Shown one piece after another: positions 12,920 through 23,448 of a stretch of DNA of 64,000 bases. This DNA is from Petrosia ficiformis. Lineage: Eukaryota; Porifera; Demospongiae; Haplosclerida; Petrosiidae. The stretch lies in the NCBI GenBank assembly GCA_947044365.1, contig OX345636.1, forward strand, positions 49,656,746-49,720,745. The letters are read 5' to 3'. The notes under the pieces were generated by a model. It made no database searches, was not told the origin of the DNA, and saw only the letters and a program-made list of their open reading frames with translations. Every line of letters starts with the position of its first letter. Within the stretch, counting starts at the first letter, position 1. The position numbers and the translations under genes were made by a program.

Positions 12920-13983
12920 CTAATTAATGTAGTATATTATACAAAGTTTGCGATAATAGACCTTGAATGATTTTATAATACCTAAATCAAGAGGCTGAAG
13001 AACTGAAGTTGTATTGGGAGGGAGAAATACAACTTTTATGTTACTATATTTACCAGAAATGTCTGGAGGATGACATCCTGCATTGTCCATAAGTAAAAGA
13101 ATGAAGCGATCAGAAACCTGCAGTTTCCTATTAAATTGATGAAGAATATCATACAGTAATTCCGCCGTCATCCACGACTTTGTTTGGCTGTAGTATTTTA
13201 TTGGCAATTGACTATGATTTATTCCTTTGAAACATTGAGGGTTTTGTGATTTCCAGATAACAATTGGTTTCATCCCCTCCTTACTTCCAGCAGCATTAAC
13301 AAAAAATGCCAATCTTTGCTTGCTTTTTTTTCCACCTTTACATGACTTTCCTCTCTGTCCCAAGCCTTTTTCAGGTAATGCTCGCCAGAAACAACTTGTT
13401 TCATCAATGTTCCAGATATTCTCAGCGCTGTATCCTTCAATGATCTCTGTTATACGCTCTTTCCATGACTGTACTGTATCACCTCTTACTTCTGCAGACT
13501 CACCACAAACAGTCTCCTTTCTAATGTTATGTCTTAGTTTCCACTTCTCCAACCATCCATTTGAAGCCTTAAATTCACTTATTCCCAAGGATTGACCAAT
13601 CATTTTAGCTTGACTACAAAGCTGGGAGCCATCAGGATAAATATTTTTGCTCACTGCCAAGAGGTACCACCTGTACAGTATATCATTGATGTCTGAAAAC
13701 TGTGAGGTATGGCTAGAACGTTGCATCTGGGTAGAGGCATTACTTTCATATTTTTCCACAACTGTGCTTTGATTCTTAAGAATGTTAGATACCTAAATGT
13801 AGAGTGTAATCAAGTCACTGATTTACACAGTAAAAAAGATAATCTTACCTGGGTTTTTCCACACTTGAAGTGCTCAGCCAACTTTCTAGTTCCCATTTTT
13901 GGATTCTTCCTAGCCATTTTTATTACTTCATACTTTTTCTCAAGTGGTAGTTCATTGCGTTTTGTTACTTGATTGTGAGCCAT
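12920..13983 (-). CDS. pogo/Tigger-type (CENP-B-like) transposase, two exons
   Basis: Two exons on the minus strand, 13849-13983 and 12920-13792, splice in frame across a 56-nt GT-AG intron to give about 335 residues. The start [20 protein letters not shown] is followed by a psq-type helix-turn-helix ([19 protein letters not shown]). Then comes a CENP-B/Tc5 DNA-binding region (residues about 75-140, with [14 protein letters not shown]). A DDE_1 catalytic core follows, with Asp in NIDET (about 175), Asp in LLMDNAGCH (about 281) and Asp in [12 protein letters not shown] (about 314). All three catalytic acids are present. The protein ends soon after the third Asp ([12 protein letters not shown]), so the usual C-terminal tail is missing or lies in further exons. 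Cut-and-paste transposition of a TA-targeting element is expected from the family. The divergent HIRAN-like gene and a pogo-type terminal repeat follow on the right. Confidence 0.88.
13793..13848 (-). other. 56-nt intron in the transposase gene
   Basis: Minus-strand donor CAG|GTAAGATT and acceptor CATTTAG|GTATC. Removing it joins the psq helix-turn-helix without a frame change (GKTQ then VSNILKN), whereas reading through meets stops. Confidence 0.85.
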
Positions 13984-14038
13984 TTTGCTTGTGTATTGCA
14001 GGTGCTAAGGAGCAATTCTACAACTACTATCAACCGTG

Positions 14039-14440
14039 ATGGCCAGCCAACCACCTGTTCAATTAGAATCCTATGAGATTAGGTCATTCATAAGAGGAGT
14101 TCATGCCTACAAAGAACATTGGCATTCAGTGAGAAGTGGGCAAATATTTAAATTGCCGAGAGAGCCTGACAATTGCTGTGATAAGTGTGCTGTTGCTGTT
14201 ACAACCGAGGACAATACAATTGTTGGACATACATGTATTCCATACAATCTTGCTCCACTGATTTCTCCCTTCTTAACGAGGGACTTCAATAAAGGCACTG
14301 TAAACGTCACTGGTGAAAGAATAAACAGAGGAGCTGGATATGGCTTGGAAGTCCCTTGTACCAATCGCCTGTATGGTCCAAAGGTTTACGTAGATAGACT
14401 AAAAGCTCTGGTTGTTAGACTTGAAGATCGGATACAGTGA
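14039..14440 (+). CDS. HIRAN-like domain protein, 133 residues, inside the pogo-type element
   Basis: A complete intronless frame. Residues about 12-110 match the HIRAN pattern: SFIRGVHAYKEHW, then REPDNCCDKCAVAV (the basic-Pro-Asn-Asp-x-Ala-Val core near 41-54), then IVGHTCIPYNLAP with the VGH turn near 63, then GYGLEVPC at the end of the domain. In HLTF and bacterial helicases HIRAN binds DNA ends, but here it is alone, with no helicase or RING. The start is set at the ATG following a GTG; the transposase start lies 55 bp upstream on the other strand, so the two genes may share a bidirectional promoter. The gene lies between the transposase and the element's right terminal repeat ending at 14709, so it is probably carried by the transposon. 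DNA-end or structure binding in transposition is inference. Confidence 0.78.
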   Translation: MASQPPVQLESYEIRSFIRGVHAYKEHWHSVRSGQIFKLPREPDNCCDKCAVAVTTEDNTIVGHTCIPYNLAPLISPFLTRDFNKGTVNVTGERINRGAGYGLEVPCTNRLYGPKVYVDRLKALVVRLEDRIQ

Positions 14441-14489
14441 AGATAGTTTAACAATAATATTAATATAAAATTAATTAATAATAATAATA

Positions 14490-14709
14490 AAATAAATTAT
14501 ATACTGTCCGCAATAAAGAGTAGTTTTCGTATGTTATACTATTTAATGGGGGCATGATGCATGTCCGGTATACGGAATAGCGAGGTGTCCATATTTCAGA
14601 GGTTTCCAATGTATGGGCGTCTATGGAAGTGCGTTTGGGACTGCAAGAAAGTGTCCACCTTAGAGAGGTGTCCACTATTGGGAGGTATCCGCTAAGGGAG
14701 GTTTCACTG
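14490..14709. mobile_element. right terminal repeat region of the pogo/Tigger-type element
   Basis: Read from 14709 leftwards on the minus strand, the end begins CAGTGAAACCTCCCTTAG and continues with spaced repeats of GGACACCTC and GGATACCTCC. This is the arrangement of pogo/Tigger termini, and a TA (14710-14711) follows as expected for the target. The matching left terminus was not found between 11900 and 12920, so the left end is lost, diverged or further away. Confidence 0.8.
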
Positions 14710-15100
14710 TACATTGAAATGAAACTGATCACCTAAAAAAATAAACATTGATATTATAAAAATTAATAATAACAATTAATTAACAAATGGTATTACATAA
14801 AAACTAAAGTACACAAGTGAGTTTGTTTTATGCACTAAAAATAGCATACATACATATACCCAACCAGTAGTTTTTGTATTAGGTTTCTGTTATGTCAGCA
14901 AATTTTGTCACAATCTTAATTCATTTGTGTTGTTATATTGGAAGGAGTGGTTTAGAACCCAAAGTCACTCAATAATGTATAACTCCACCTATGCACAAAA
15001 TTTTGTAGGAGGAAGGGTCTGTTTTGCTTTGCCCTAATTATAGTAGTTGTGCCCTGTTACCATTCCATTGTTATTCACTGGGCTATTTTTGTATTTTTTA

Positions 15101-15215
15101 GCATGCTACACTTAATTACTTCATAAAGGATGCTGTACTTGAGAAGCAAACCCACAATAACCTTACACCCCCTTAGAGTATAAAGGCCCTGCCAACCTGT
15201 CCACTAATTGTTTTG
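15101..15215. repeat. dispersed repeat F, copy 1
   Basis: GAAGCAAACCCACAATAACC, GTATAAAGGCC and the surrounding sequence recur with changes near 31190-31300. It is unclassified. Confidence 0.5.
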
Positions 15216-15319
15216 TGCATTCTGAGAGAATTTGATGACAAATTTTTGAGAGGGACATGACCACTTCATGTCCCTGAATTTAACATTTTACAACAGTCAA
15301 TTATTATTGTGCCGTTAGC

Positions 15320-15440
15320 TAGTGATGGGCGATACCAAACATTTTAAAATGATTACGATTACTGATTACATTCATCAAGTATTCGATTATTTTTTGATTA
15401 CTTTCAAATTACTTTAAAAAACTGTTCAGTTTCATGTTTT
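15320..15440 (+). mobile_element. hAT-like terminus relic
   Basis: TAGTGATGGGCGATACC at the left, followed by GATTAC-rich sequence, matches the inverted end of the complete hAT-derived element at 28239-28696. No opposite end was found, so it is a solitary or truncated terminus. Confidence 0.45.
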
Positions 15441-16292
15441 ACATCCACCTTACACATATAATGGACAATTATTATGTTGCTAATGGACAACAATCTGTAA
15501 TAAACATGTTTATAATGGAAAGTGGTAATTGTATTTTTCATTAGAAGTAATTTTGGCTCTCATTATTAATACTTTATATAAAAACACCATTAAGCACTCA
15601 CATAACCATGGTTAAAGCAATCAATCGGTACCAATGAATAGTGGTTTTCGGATTGAAATATTCATTTCCTTAGCCAACATCAGGCATTTGTAAACAAAGC
15701 CTGATAATGGACAAGTGGGCATGATGTTATTTTATTAACTAGTAATTATATTTCCTGAAGCTTTTTGGCCATACTATAAATATTGTTTACATCCATAAAC
15801 TACAGGGCATGTATCACAAACCTATTTATGTCAAAAGTCATATAATATGTATATAACCTGAGGCCCGTAGGTAAGAGGTACTTCTTGCATTATAATTATA
15901 CCTAATATTAAAATGTGAATCATATCACTTGACATTTCTATTTGTTTTGTTTATGTTGTCACAGCCAATTGTACAATAAGTGAATATTTACACAGTTTTC
16001 TCATATTTATCATAATACAAGCTATTTAATTAAAACCAACGAATGGTTTACAAGTAATAGCCATATTTATGCAAAATGGGGGTGTACAATCTTAGAAATT
16101 TCGTATGTTAATCAGTAACAATGTGATTCTGATCAACCATTGTTTACATTAGTAAATTCAGTGACTGGGTTACCTGTGCTAGTACAAACACCTATACCGT
16201 AAATGTATGTTGTGTGTACTGTACATGTACAGCTGTATGTGTGCTATTAATGGATCTACTTGTCTACAGAGAATCACCAATATAACCTACAT

Positions 16293-16331
<39 letters not shown>

Positions 16332-17370
16332 TAATAAATTAATAATACATTTCTGTATACACAAGGGCAGGGGGGATGGTGGGATTCCAGTCCCATTCGT
16401 CTTCAGCTTCTTGTTTTACAAGCTCATATACATGTACATGTACACAGTATCTGACATTATTAAGTTTACATACTATCACTGTACTTCCATGGACTAGTTT
16501 ACATTGTGAGTGAAGTACACTGTACTTTGAATGTACAATACCCGACATTATTAAATTTACATACACATGCACTATCACTGTACTCCCTTCCATTGACTAT
16601 AGTGCACTTTGTGCACTGTACTTCAAATGTACTGCACAGTATTACACCTTAGTACCATGCTATTACATACAAATGTAAAGGGAATTCACACATTTCTATG
16701 ATTACAGAATTTACAGTACAAAGTAGTACTATAGTACTACTTAGAAGTACAGTTGACTATCACATTATTAAAGAGTATGTAAACTTAATAAAATCAGGTA
16801 CTGTATGTCTAACTTGTAGTTTGATGTTTTGTGATTCCATGCGGTTTATTCTACTGAAATATAAAATTAATATAATAATTTGATATGCTTCCATTGAGCT
16901 AAAGATTATATTTCACCTAAAGACTATTTGTCCATTCAATAACTGTAACATAAATTATATATTCATATTATTCTATAATCTATATGTACTGTACATGTGT
17001 GTTATACACAGAAAAATCTAATGTGCTATTTTAACACACTTAAGAGTGCTTAACAGATGTCTCCAGTTTTAGCACAGCTGCACATGTGCTATTTGATGGA
17101 ATGTGCTAAAATATACCCTGTGCCACATTGTAAGTGTGTTGTTTAGTCCCAGTGTGCTATTATATTCTGAACTTCAAAAAACAATCAACAATAATAATTG
17201 TTTACAATAATGATCAATTTTAAAGATGATTATAACTTAAACATTAATTTTAAAGATTTTAATATATATACATGTTACTTAAAGACTTAAAAATGATAAG
17301 ATAAATCTACTATAATATATCTAAGCATATACAGAGTCAGAGTATTTAGTGGACTTTTTAAGATTGCTTT
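15440..17370. other. repeat-rich intergenic DNA
   Basis: It holds (ATA)n at 16290-16345, two imperfect copies of an about 105-bp unit at 16440-16640 (CATTATTAA-TTTACATAC, CACTGTACT) and ATGTGCTA-rich hairpin sequence at 17020-17170. No gene is supported. Confidence 0.45.
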
Positions 17371-17377
17371 CACATAC

Positions 17378-18189
17378 CTCTAGTAGTACCTCCTGAATGA
17401 ATAGAAGGAACCCATATGCTGTACAGGAGCTGGGATAGTTAATAAAATATACATAGTACAGTGCGATGAGATAGAAGATTCCTTTTGAAACTGTGAAGTC
17501 GTCTATTTTTAAGAGGACTGTCTGTTCTGCAATTATAAGTCCTTGTGAGTGGGTACATTCTGTGGGATTTTCAGTAAAGATGGCTAATCTTGGTTCTGCA
17601 AACGTTTAAAACGGCTAAAGAAGAGAAATAGTTAACAGTAATTTATAAATACTATTTATAGCTAATTATAAATTATTATAGATAACCTTGTAGAAAGAGA
17701 AAGCCCCTTGTGCCTTTGATGCAGGTCCATTAGGTCTTAATTTTTTGTTGATAACTTGAAGTGCATTGCATTCCGATTGAGATTCACAGTTTCCTCCACA
17801 GGTATTGATTATAGGATAGTATTTCTCCCAGGATTCTTCAAACTTCGTCTCAATGTCTTCTCCCAGTATTAATTTGAATTCCGATACAACCTGCATGTAT
17901 GTGTTATTATAGTATTATATGTATTGCTATTAAAACATACACATCCTAAATCATAATTATGATATATATTCATCTATTTTTGCCTCTTTATACTCACATG
18001 TATAGCCGATGAAAAGAAAGGGTACTGTTCCAGTAGCTCCACAGTTCTCTTCTCGGAAGCCTCAATGTCAATCCTACGTTGGGTATGAGTCTCAATTAGT
18101 AATTTCATTAGGAGGTCATTATTTGGATGTTTGAGTCTCGAGTGGTTAAACAACAGTTTGGTGAAAGGAATTTCCATATATTTTATCAA
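17378..18189 (-). CDS. fragment of an unrecognised multi-exon gene family
   Basis: Three minus-strand exons are visible. 17997-18189 ends SSAIH at a GTGAGT donor. 17687-17890 begins after a CAG acceptor (VVSEFKLILGEDIETK) and ends FSFYK at a GTTATC donor; these two join in phase. The third, 17378-17595, reads AIFTENPTECTHSQGL, then a hydrophobic YLIALYYVYFINYPS stretch, and ends QEVLLE at GTATGT. The third exon needs a phase that the second does not supply, so there may be a frameshift or an unseen exon. I recall similar anonymous proteins of marine invertebrates in which a regulatory-like N-part precedes this C-terminal module, but no function is known to me. The 5' end could not be found. 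Confidence 0.5.
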
Positions 18190-18289
18190 CTTCTAATGGG
18201 TGCCTCAGAAACTCAATTATCTGGTCTGAGACTTCGTAAAGATCCTAAAGCTTATCATTTTGTCAATCAAGGCGATTCTAACAGGGTAA

Positions 18290-19375
18290 TACAACAATAA
18301 ACAACTTATAATACTTGTACGTGTATATGACTACATACATGTACATATAAATATGTACATGTAGTCATGTACATGTACAAATTCATGTACATGTACGCAT
18401 GTACATATACATATACATAATACATGTACATTAGAGTTTTTGAAGAATGAGCCAAATGGTTAATGTGTGCGCCATTGGGAACACATCAAACAAAAGAATT
18501 AATGCTGTTAGTGACAATATAATCATAATTACATGTAACTGCACCACTGGCCCAAGAGAGAACTGTGCAGTACCAAATAAGAAGCTCTTTGGGCCAATGA
18601 TGTACATATAAGCTTATCAAAACACTGATGCACATATACATGTACATGTACATGTACTAGGGTTAGAAAACAGCATTCAAAACTTTGTCAGCAAAAATGA
18701 ACGAATATTTGAAGGTTTGCATGTGTTTTTATCAATGTTGCTCTTACCTTGATCCATAGGAAGCCTCCAAAACTCTATTAGTGGTTTATAACGAGTACTA
18801 CATGTAGTTTGTTCTAGTTGCATTAAACATTAAACTACATGTACATGTACATACACATGTAACTCACTAAACGGAAACAGTAGTACTATATTGTTGATAA
18901 TACTGTCTACATGTACATGTACATGTAGTAGTTATGCATGTATATGTACATGTACATCTATAATACGTGTACATGTACATGTATAATATATATACATTTC
19001 TAATACATATACATGTACACACACATGTAAATCACTAAATGAAAACAGTAGTACTATATTGTTGATAATACTGTCTCAGAGTACATGTACATGTACATTT
19101 AGTTATGCATGTACATGTACATGTACATGTATATTTATAATACATGTACATGTACATGTATAATACATATACATGTCTAATACATATACATGTCTAATAC
19201 ATGTACACTATTGTTGATAATACTGTCTCAGAGTATACTAAAGTACTGATTACAGTAAACATACATGTACATGTACATATACAGTATAGTTATATATGTA
19301 CATACATGTACATGTACCAGGTACAAGCTCAAGTACATGTACTATAGTACAGTAACATATTATACTGAGCTACAT
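18290..19375. repeat. TGTACATG palindromic microsatellite field
   Basis: Many runs of the self-complementary octamer TGTACATG/ACATGTAC are spread among short unique segments. One segment (CAGTAGTACTATATTGTTGATAATACTGTCT) occurs three times near 18877, 19048 and 19209, which suggests local tandem duplication. Confidence 0.8.
18431..18622 (+). repeat. dispersed repeat B, copy 2
   Basis: It is collinear with the copy at 9447 (GCCATTGGGAACACATC, AGTGACAATATAATCATAA, TTTGGGCCAATG). It is flanked on both sides by TGTACATG runs. Confidence 0.75.
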
Positions 19376-19683
19376 GTATGTGCAATGTACTACTGTCTAT
19401 ACAAAACACAATATGGTTGTTGAGACATTTATTAGTTCATTATCTTTGCCAGGTGGATTCTCTCAATGACCGAAAAGATTTTGACAATGTTCGGAATGCA
19501 ATGAAAGTACTTGGCTATACACCTCAAGAAATTGATACTGTTTGGAAACTTATAGCAGCTATACTTCACCTGGTATGTTAAATAATGTATATTTTATAAT
19601 GTTATTACAAGATAGAAACTGCTGACAAACATTTGTTCCTCTCTGAATATCTGTTCATAAGTTTATCTACAACATATAATTCC

Positions 19684-19957
19684 TTATTCTGTTCTCTTGT
19701 ATCTCTCTTCCTCTCTCTCTCCCTCCCTCCATCCCTCTCTCTCTCCCTCTCTCTCTCCCTCTCTCTCTCCTTCCCTCCTTCCATCCCTCCCTCTCTCTTT
19801 CCCTCCCTCCATCCCCCTCTCTCTCTGTCTCTCTGTATCCCTCTCTCCCTTTCTCCTCTCCTCCCTCCTCCCCTCCCTCTCTCCCCCACCCCCTCTTTCT
19901 CTGTCTCTCCCTCCTCCCTCTCTCCTTCTCTCCCTCTCTCCTTTCCTCCCTTTCTCC
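19684..19957. repeat. CT-rich low-complexity tract in a myosin intron
   Basis: (CTCTCCCTC)n-like sequence fills most of the intron up to the TTTCTCCAG acceptor. Long frames on both strands here are artefacts of base composition. Confidence 0.9.
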
Positions 19958-20178
19958 AGGGAAATGTACAATTTTCAGATGAAGAAGAAAAATATCAAAC
20001 TGATGGAGCAGCCATACAATCTCCTGAACTGATGCAAACCATATCTAACCTCCTAGCAGGCAAACCACAGACTTTAGAACAGGCACTGTGTTCCAGAGTT
20101 ATAGCTAACAAGAGGGAAGTTGTGCAGAAGAAACATTCTGCTGATCAGGCATATTATGGTAGAAATGCATTCGCAAAG

Positions 20179-20684
20179 GTACATGTACAGGGTACTTCAT
20201 AAATACATCATACATTGTAATAGTTTGTACATTGTATATATAAAGAATCCGAAGTACATGTATATATATTATAGAGCATTAAATGTGTATGTACACGACT
20301 ACATGTACTGTACATGTGCTTGTACTGTACATTGTATAACATACAGTTGTACATGCACATAGGTTGTATATACAGAGCATATGTATACATGTACATGTAC
20401 ATGTACTGTACATTGTATGAAGTATGCAAGAGTTGTATATGTACATGTACATGCATATATAGAGCATTTGAAGTGCATTTACTGTACTGTACTGTACGCT
20501 GTACACATGTATGAAGTATGCATGTACATGTATATATAGTATAGAGCATTTGAAGTGTATATGCATGTGACTCAATCTTTGAATACCTAAAAGATCAATG
20601 TAGTGAATGTATATTAACAATTGTCTGTCTATCTGTCTCTCCCTCTCTCTTTATCTCCATCTCTCTCTCTCCTTGTATTTCCAG
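20179..20684. repeat. TGTACATG-rich myosin intron
   Basis: GTACATG donor context followed by palindromic TGTACATG repeats and several GAGCATT-TGAAGTG-like duplications. It ends in a CT-rich tract and TTTCCAG acceptor. Confidence 0.7.
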
Positions 20685-21097
20685 GCCATTTATGACAGAC
20701 TATTCACCTGGATTGTACACTTCATAAATGATAAATTAGGTCCCACAAATTCACTGAAGGGAGAAAGTACAGTAATTGGAGTCTTGGATATATATGGATT
20801 TGAGATATTCGATAACAACTCATTTGAGCAGTTGTGTATAAATTATTGTAATGAAAAACTACAATAACTATTTATTGAGTTAGTGTTGAAACAGGAATAA
20901 GAAGAGTACCAAAGAGAAGGGATTCAGGTCAGTCTCACACACATGTCCACCCACACACACACGCACACAGCATACTCTGTCTTTTACTCCCTCCCTACCT
21001 CCATCTTCCCTCCTTCCCTCCCTCCCTCTCTCCCTTCTCTTTTTTATGCTCTGTATTTCTCATGTACATGTAACTTGTCGTAACATTCAAATACCAG

Positions 21098-21280
21098 GGT
21101 TTCATTTAGAAAATTTGTCAAGGGGGAGCGAAACGTGAATTTGAAAGACTTTGAGGGGGTCGACATATAGGGTTGTTGTAGTATGCATATTGGCAAACAA
21201 ATTCCAAGGGGAGGCAAAACTATAGCAAGTGGTGGGTAAATGCCCCACCCCTCCCTCCATGAGCGAAACCCTGAATACAT
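21098..21280. repeat. CAGGGTTTCATTT dispersed repeat
   Basis: The block CCAGGGTTTCATTTAGAAAA with a CCCC-rich tail resembles the repeated sequence at 62728-62890. It lies where the next myosin exon would be expected and may mark an insertion. Confidence 0.45.
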
Positions 21281-21594
21281 ATAATGCCATACATGTGTTC
21301 ACGATCCAGATTTACGATGTTCTTTATTGAAGTACAATGTACTTGTACAGTGTACATGCATATGTGCAACTGTACATGTACTTGTGCGGTATACATGTAC
21401 ATGTATATAGCTATGTGTACATGTATGTTCTATTTGCTGTACTGTAATAACAGCAGACAGTATTACATGTACATGTACAATACTCATATTACCAACCAAC
21501 AGCACAGTGGAGTTATAGCATTACTTGATGAAGCTTGCTTTCTTGTTGGAACTGTTACTGACAAAGTAATAAGTTTCCACTATTCTGTGTATTT

Positions 21595-22112
21595 ACATCC
21601 ATCCATTCATCCGTCCACTCATCCATCAATCATATGTTCAATCCATCCATTCATCCATCCATCCATCCATCCATCCATCCATCCATCCATTCATCCATCT
21701 ACATGTACATCCACCTATCCACTAACCTATCCATCCATCTATCCATTCATACATGTATGTTCAGTCCATCCATCTATCCTTCCACTCATCCATCCATTCA
21801 TCTATCTACATGTACATCTATTTATTCACTCACCTATCCATCCATTCATCATCCATTCATCCATCCATTCATCCATTCATCCATTCATCTATCCATCCAT
21901 CCATCCATTCATTTATCCATCAACATGTACATCTATCTATCTACTCATCCATCTATTGATCCATTCATCCATCTACATGTACATCTATTTATCCACTCAC
22001 CTATCCATCCATTCTTGTATCCATCCATCCATTCATCCATTCATCTATCCATCCACCCATCCATCCATGCATTCATCCATCTATCTATCCATTCATCCGT
22101 TTTTCTATCCAT
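21595..22112. repeat. (ATCC)n microsatellite in a myosin intron
   Basis: CATCCATCCATTCATC-type repeats, with ACATGTACATCTAT inserts at roughly 70-120 bp spacing, form a higher-order repeat. Frames rich in His, Pro, Ser and Ile here are not genes. Confidence 0.9.
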
Positions 22113-22374
22113 TCAGCATTTCCTTCATGCAATGGATGAGAAATTTAAAGGACATGATCACTACAGCAGTAGACAGGTATGGTTATTTGCGGAATTGAAA
22201 TCTTCATGTACAATTTACATGTTTACATGTACATGTATATACATGTACTCATATACATGTATAATAATACTACTAAATTTGCTCTTTTCCTTACAGTTGG
22301 ACTTTTCTGAAAAAACTCTTCAGAGAGACGAACAGTTTAGAATATGACATTATGTAGGAGATGTAGTGTAAGAT

Positions 22375-23045
22375 TATACCTAGACCATGTATACATGTAC
22401 ACATGTACATGTAACTATAACTTCGATAGACCATGTACATGTACTTTGTATACACGTACATGTACACGTGCTGTAACATAGATCATGTATACATGTACAT
22501 GTATCTATAAAATTGATAGACCATGTATACATATACATGTATCTATAACCTTGATAGACCATGTAAACATGTACACGTAACCTTAACCTTGATAGACAAT
22601 GTACATGTACATGTAACTATAACCTTGATAGACCATGTATACGTGTACATATAAATGTAGCTTACATATATAACCTAGTCTAATGGAATCACATATACAT
22701 TGTATATACATGTACATGGTGTATACATGTACATGTACATTAGTTTAGCCTAGACTAATGAAGTCACACGTACATGTACATGTACATTAGTTTAGTTAAC
22801 TATAACCTAAACTAATCTAATCACATGTACATACACATGTATGTACATGGTGTATACATGTACATGTACATTAGTTTAGCCTAGACTAATGGAGTCACAC
22901 GTACATGTACATGTACTTGTACATTAGTTTAGTTAACTATAACCTAGACTAATGGAGTCACACGTACATTGTACATGTACATGGTGTATACATGTACATG
23001 TACATTACTTTAGTTAACTATAACCTATACTAATGGAATCACAGG
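22375..23045. repeat. two tandem repeat blocks in a myosin intron
   Basis: 22375-22640 has about five units of a GATAGACCATGTATACATG type. 22670-23045 has about four longer units (TTAGTTTAG-CTAGACTAATGGAGTCACACG plus TGTACATG). Confidence 0.8.
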
Positions 23046-23448
23046 GATATTTTCTCCCTCTTTCTTTCCCTGTTGTGTTTTGTCTCAACTATTTGGCAGT
23101 CTTTTCTTATCATCTTTAGATACTCTGTTCTGGGTTTTAGTGATAAAAACAAAGATCCAATTTTTCAAGACTTCAAAAGACTTCTTTATAACAGGTACAG
23201 AAGTTTATACATTGTATTATTACATGTATATTTTACATGTAATTGTGAATTTATATACTTAATTTTCTTTGACATTATTTCAAACGCATAATATATACAT
23301 GTACATGTGTATATAAGAAAAATAAACAAAAATTTAAAACTCAACTACATATTTTAGTAAATAAAGAAAATAAGTAGTAAATAAACAATAAACAATATAT
23401 AGCAATATAATATACATGTAATGCTAACATAACTGAATGTCTAGACTT

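Larger units (their letters stand above)
19453..23194 (+). pseudogene. class I myosin (MYO1D-like) motor fragment with three premature stops
   Basis: Exons with canonical ends: 19453-19572 ([12 protein letters not shown]), 19960-20178 (GNVQFSDEEEK to GRNAFAK), 20685-20927 ([31 protein letters not shown]), about 21497-21565 (QQHSGVIALLDEAC), 22117-22176 ([18 protein letters not shown]), 22297-22367 and 23120-23194 (YSVLGFSDKNKDPIFQDFKR). Phases agree at each joint I could test. The relay and switch II segment LDIYGFEIF is intact. Order and wording match the middle of a myosin-I head, closest in memory to MYO1D/G. In-frame stops lie at 20865 (TAA), 20898 (TAA) and 22345 (TGA), each one transition from the Gln or Arg expected there. 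The exon for the HIDYFNN region is missing before 21497, and no P-loop, IQ or tail exons are seen. It is therefore read as a decayed or partial copy. Confidence 0.85.

Noticed and set aside
13320..13595. Plus-strand 91-codon frame over the transposase
   Set aside because: It is a shadow of the conserved minus-strand DDE transposase.
21284..22347. Long Ile/His/Pro/Ser frames
   Set aside because: They come from (ATCC)n microsatellite inside a myosin intron; the real exon is only 22117-22176.
20865..22347. Reassigned genetic code with TAA as glutamine
   Set aside because: Long intact genes in the same window use TAA and TGA only as stops and CAA/CAG for Gln, and the third myosin stop is TGA at an Arg position. 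Pseudogene decay explains this better.
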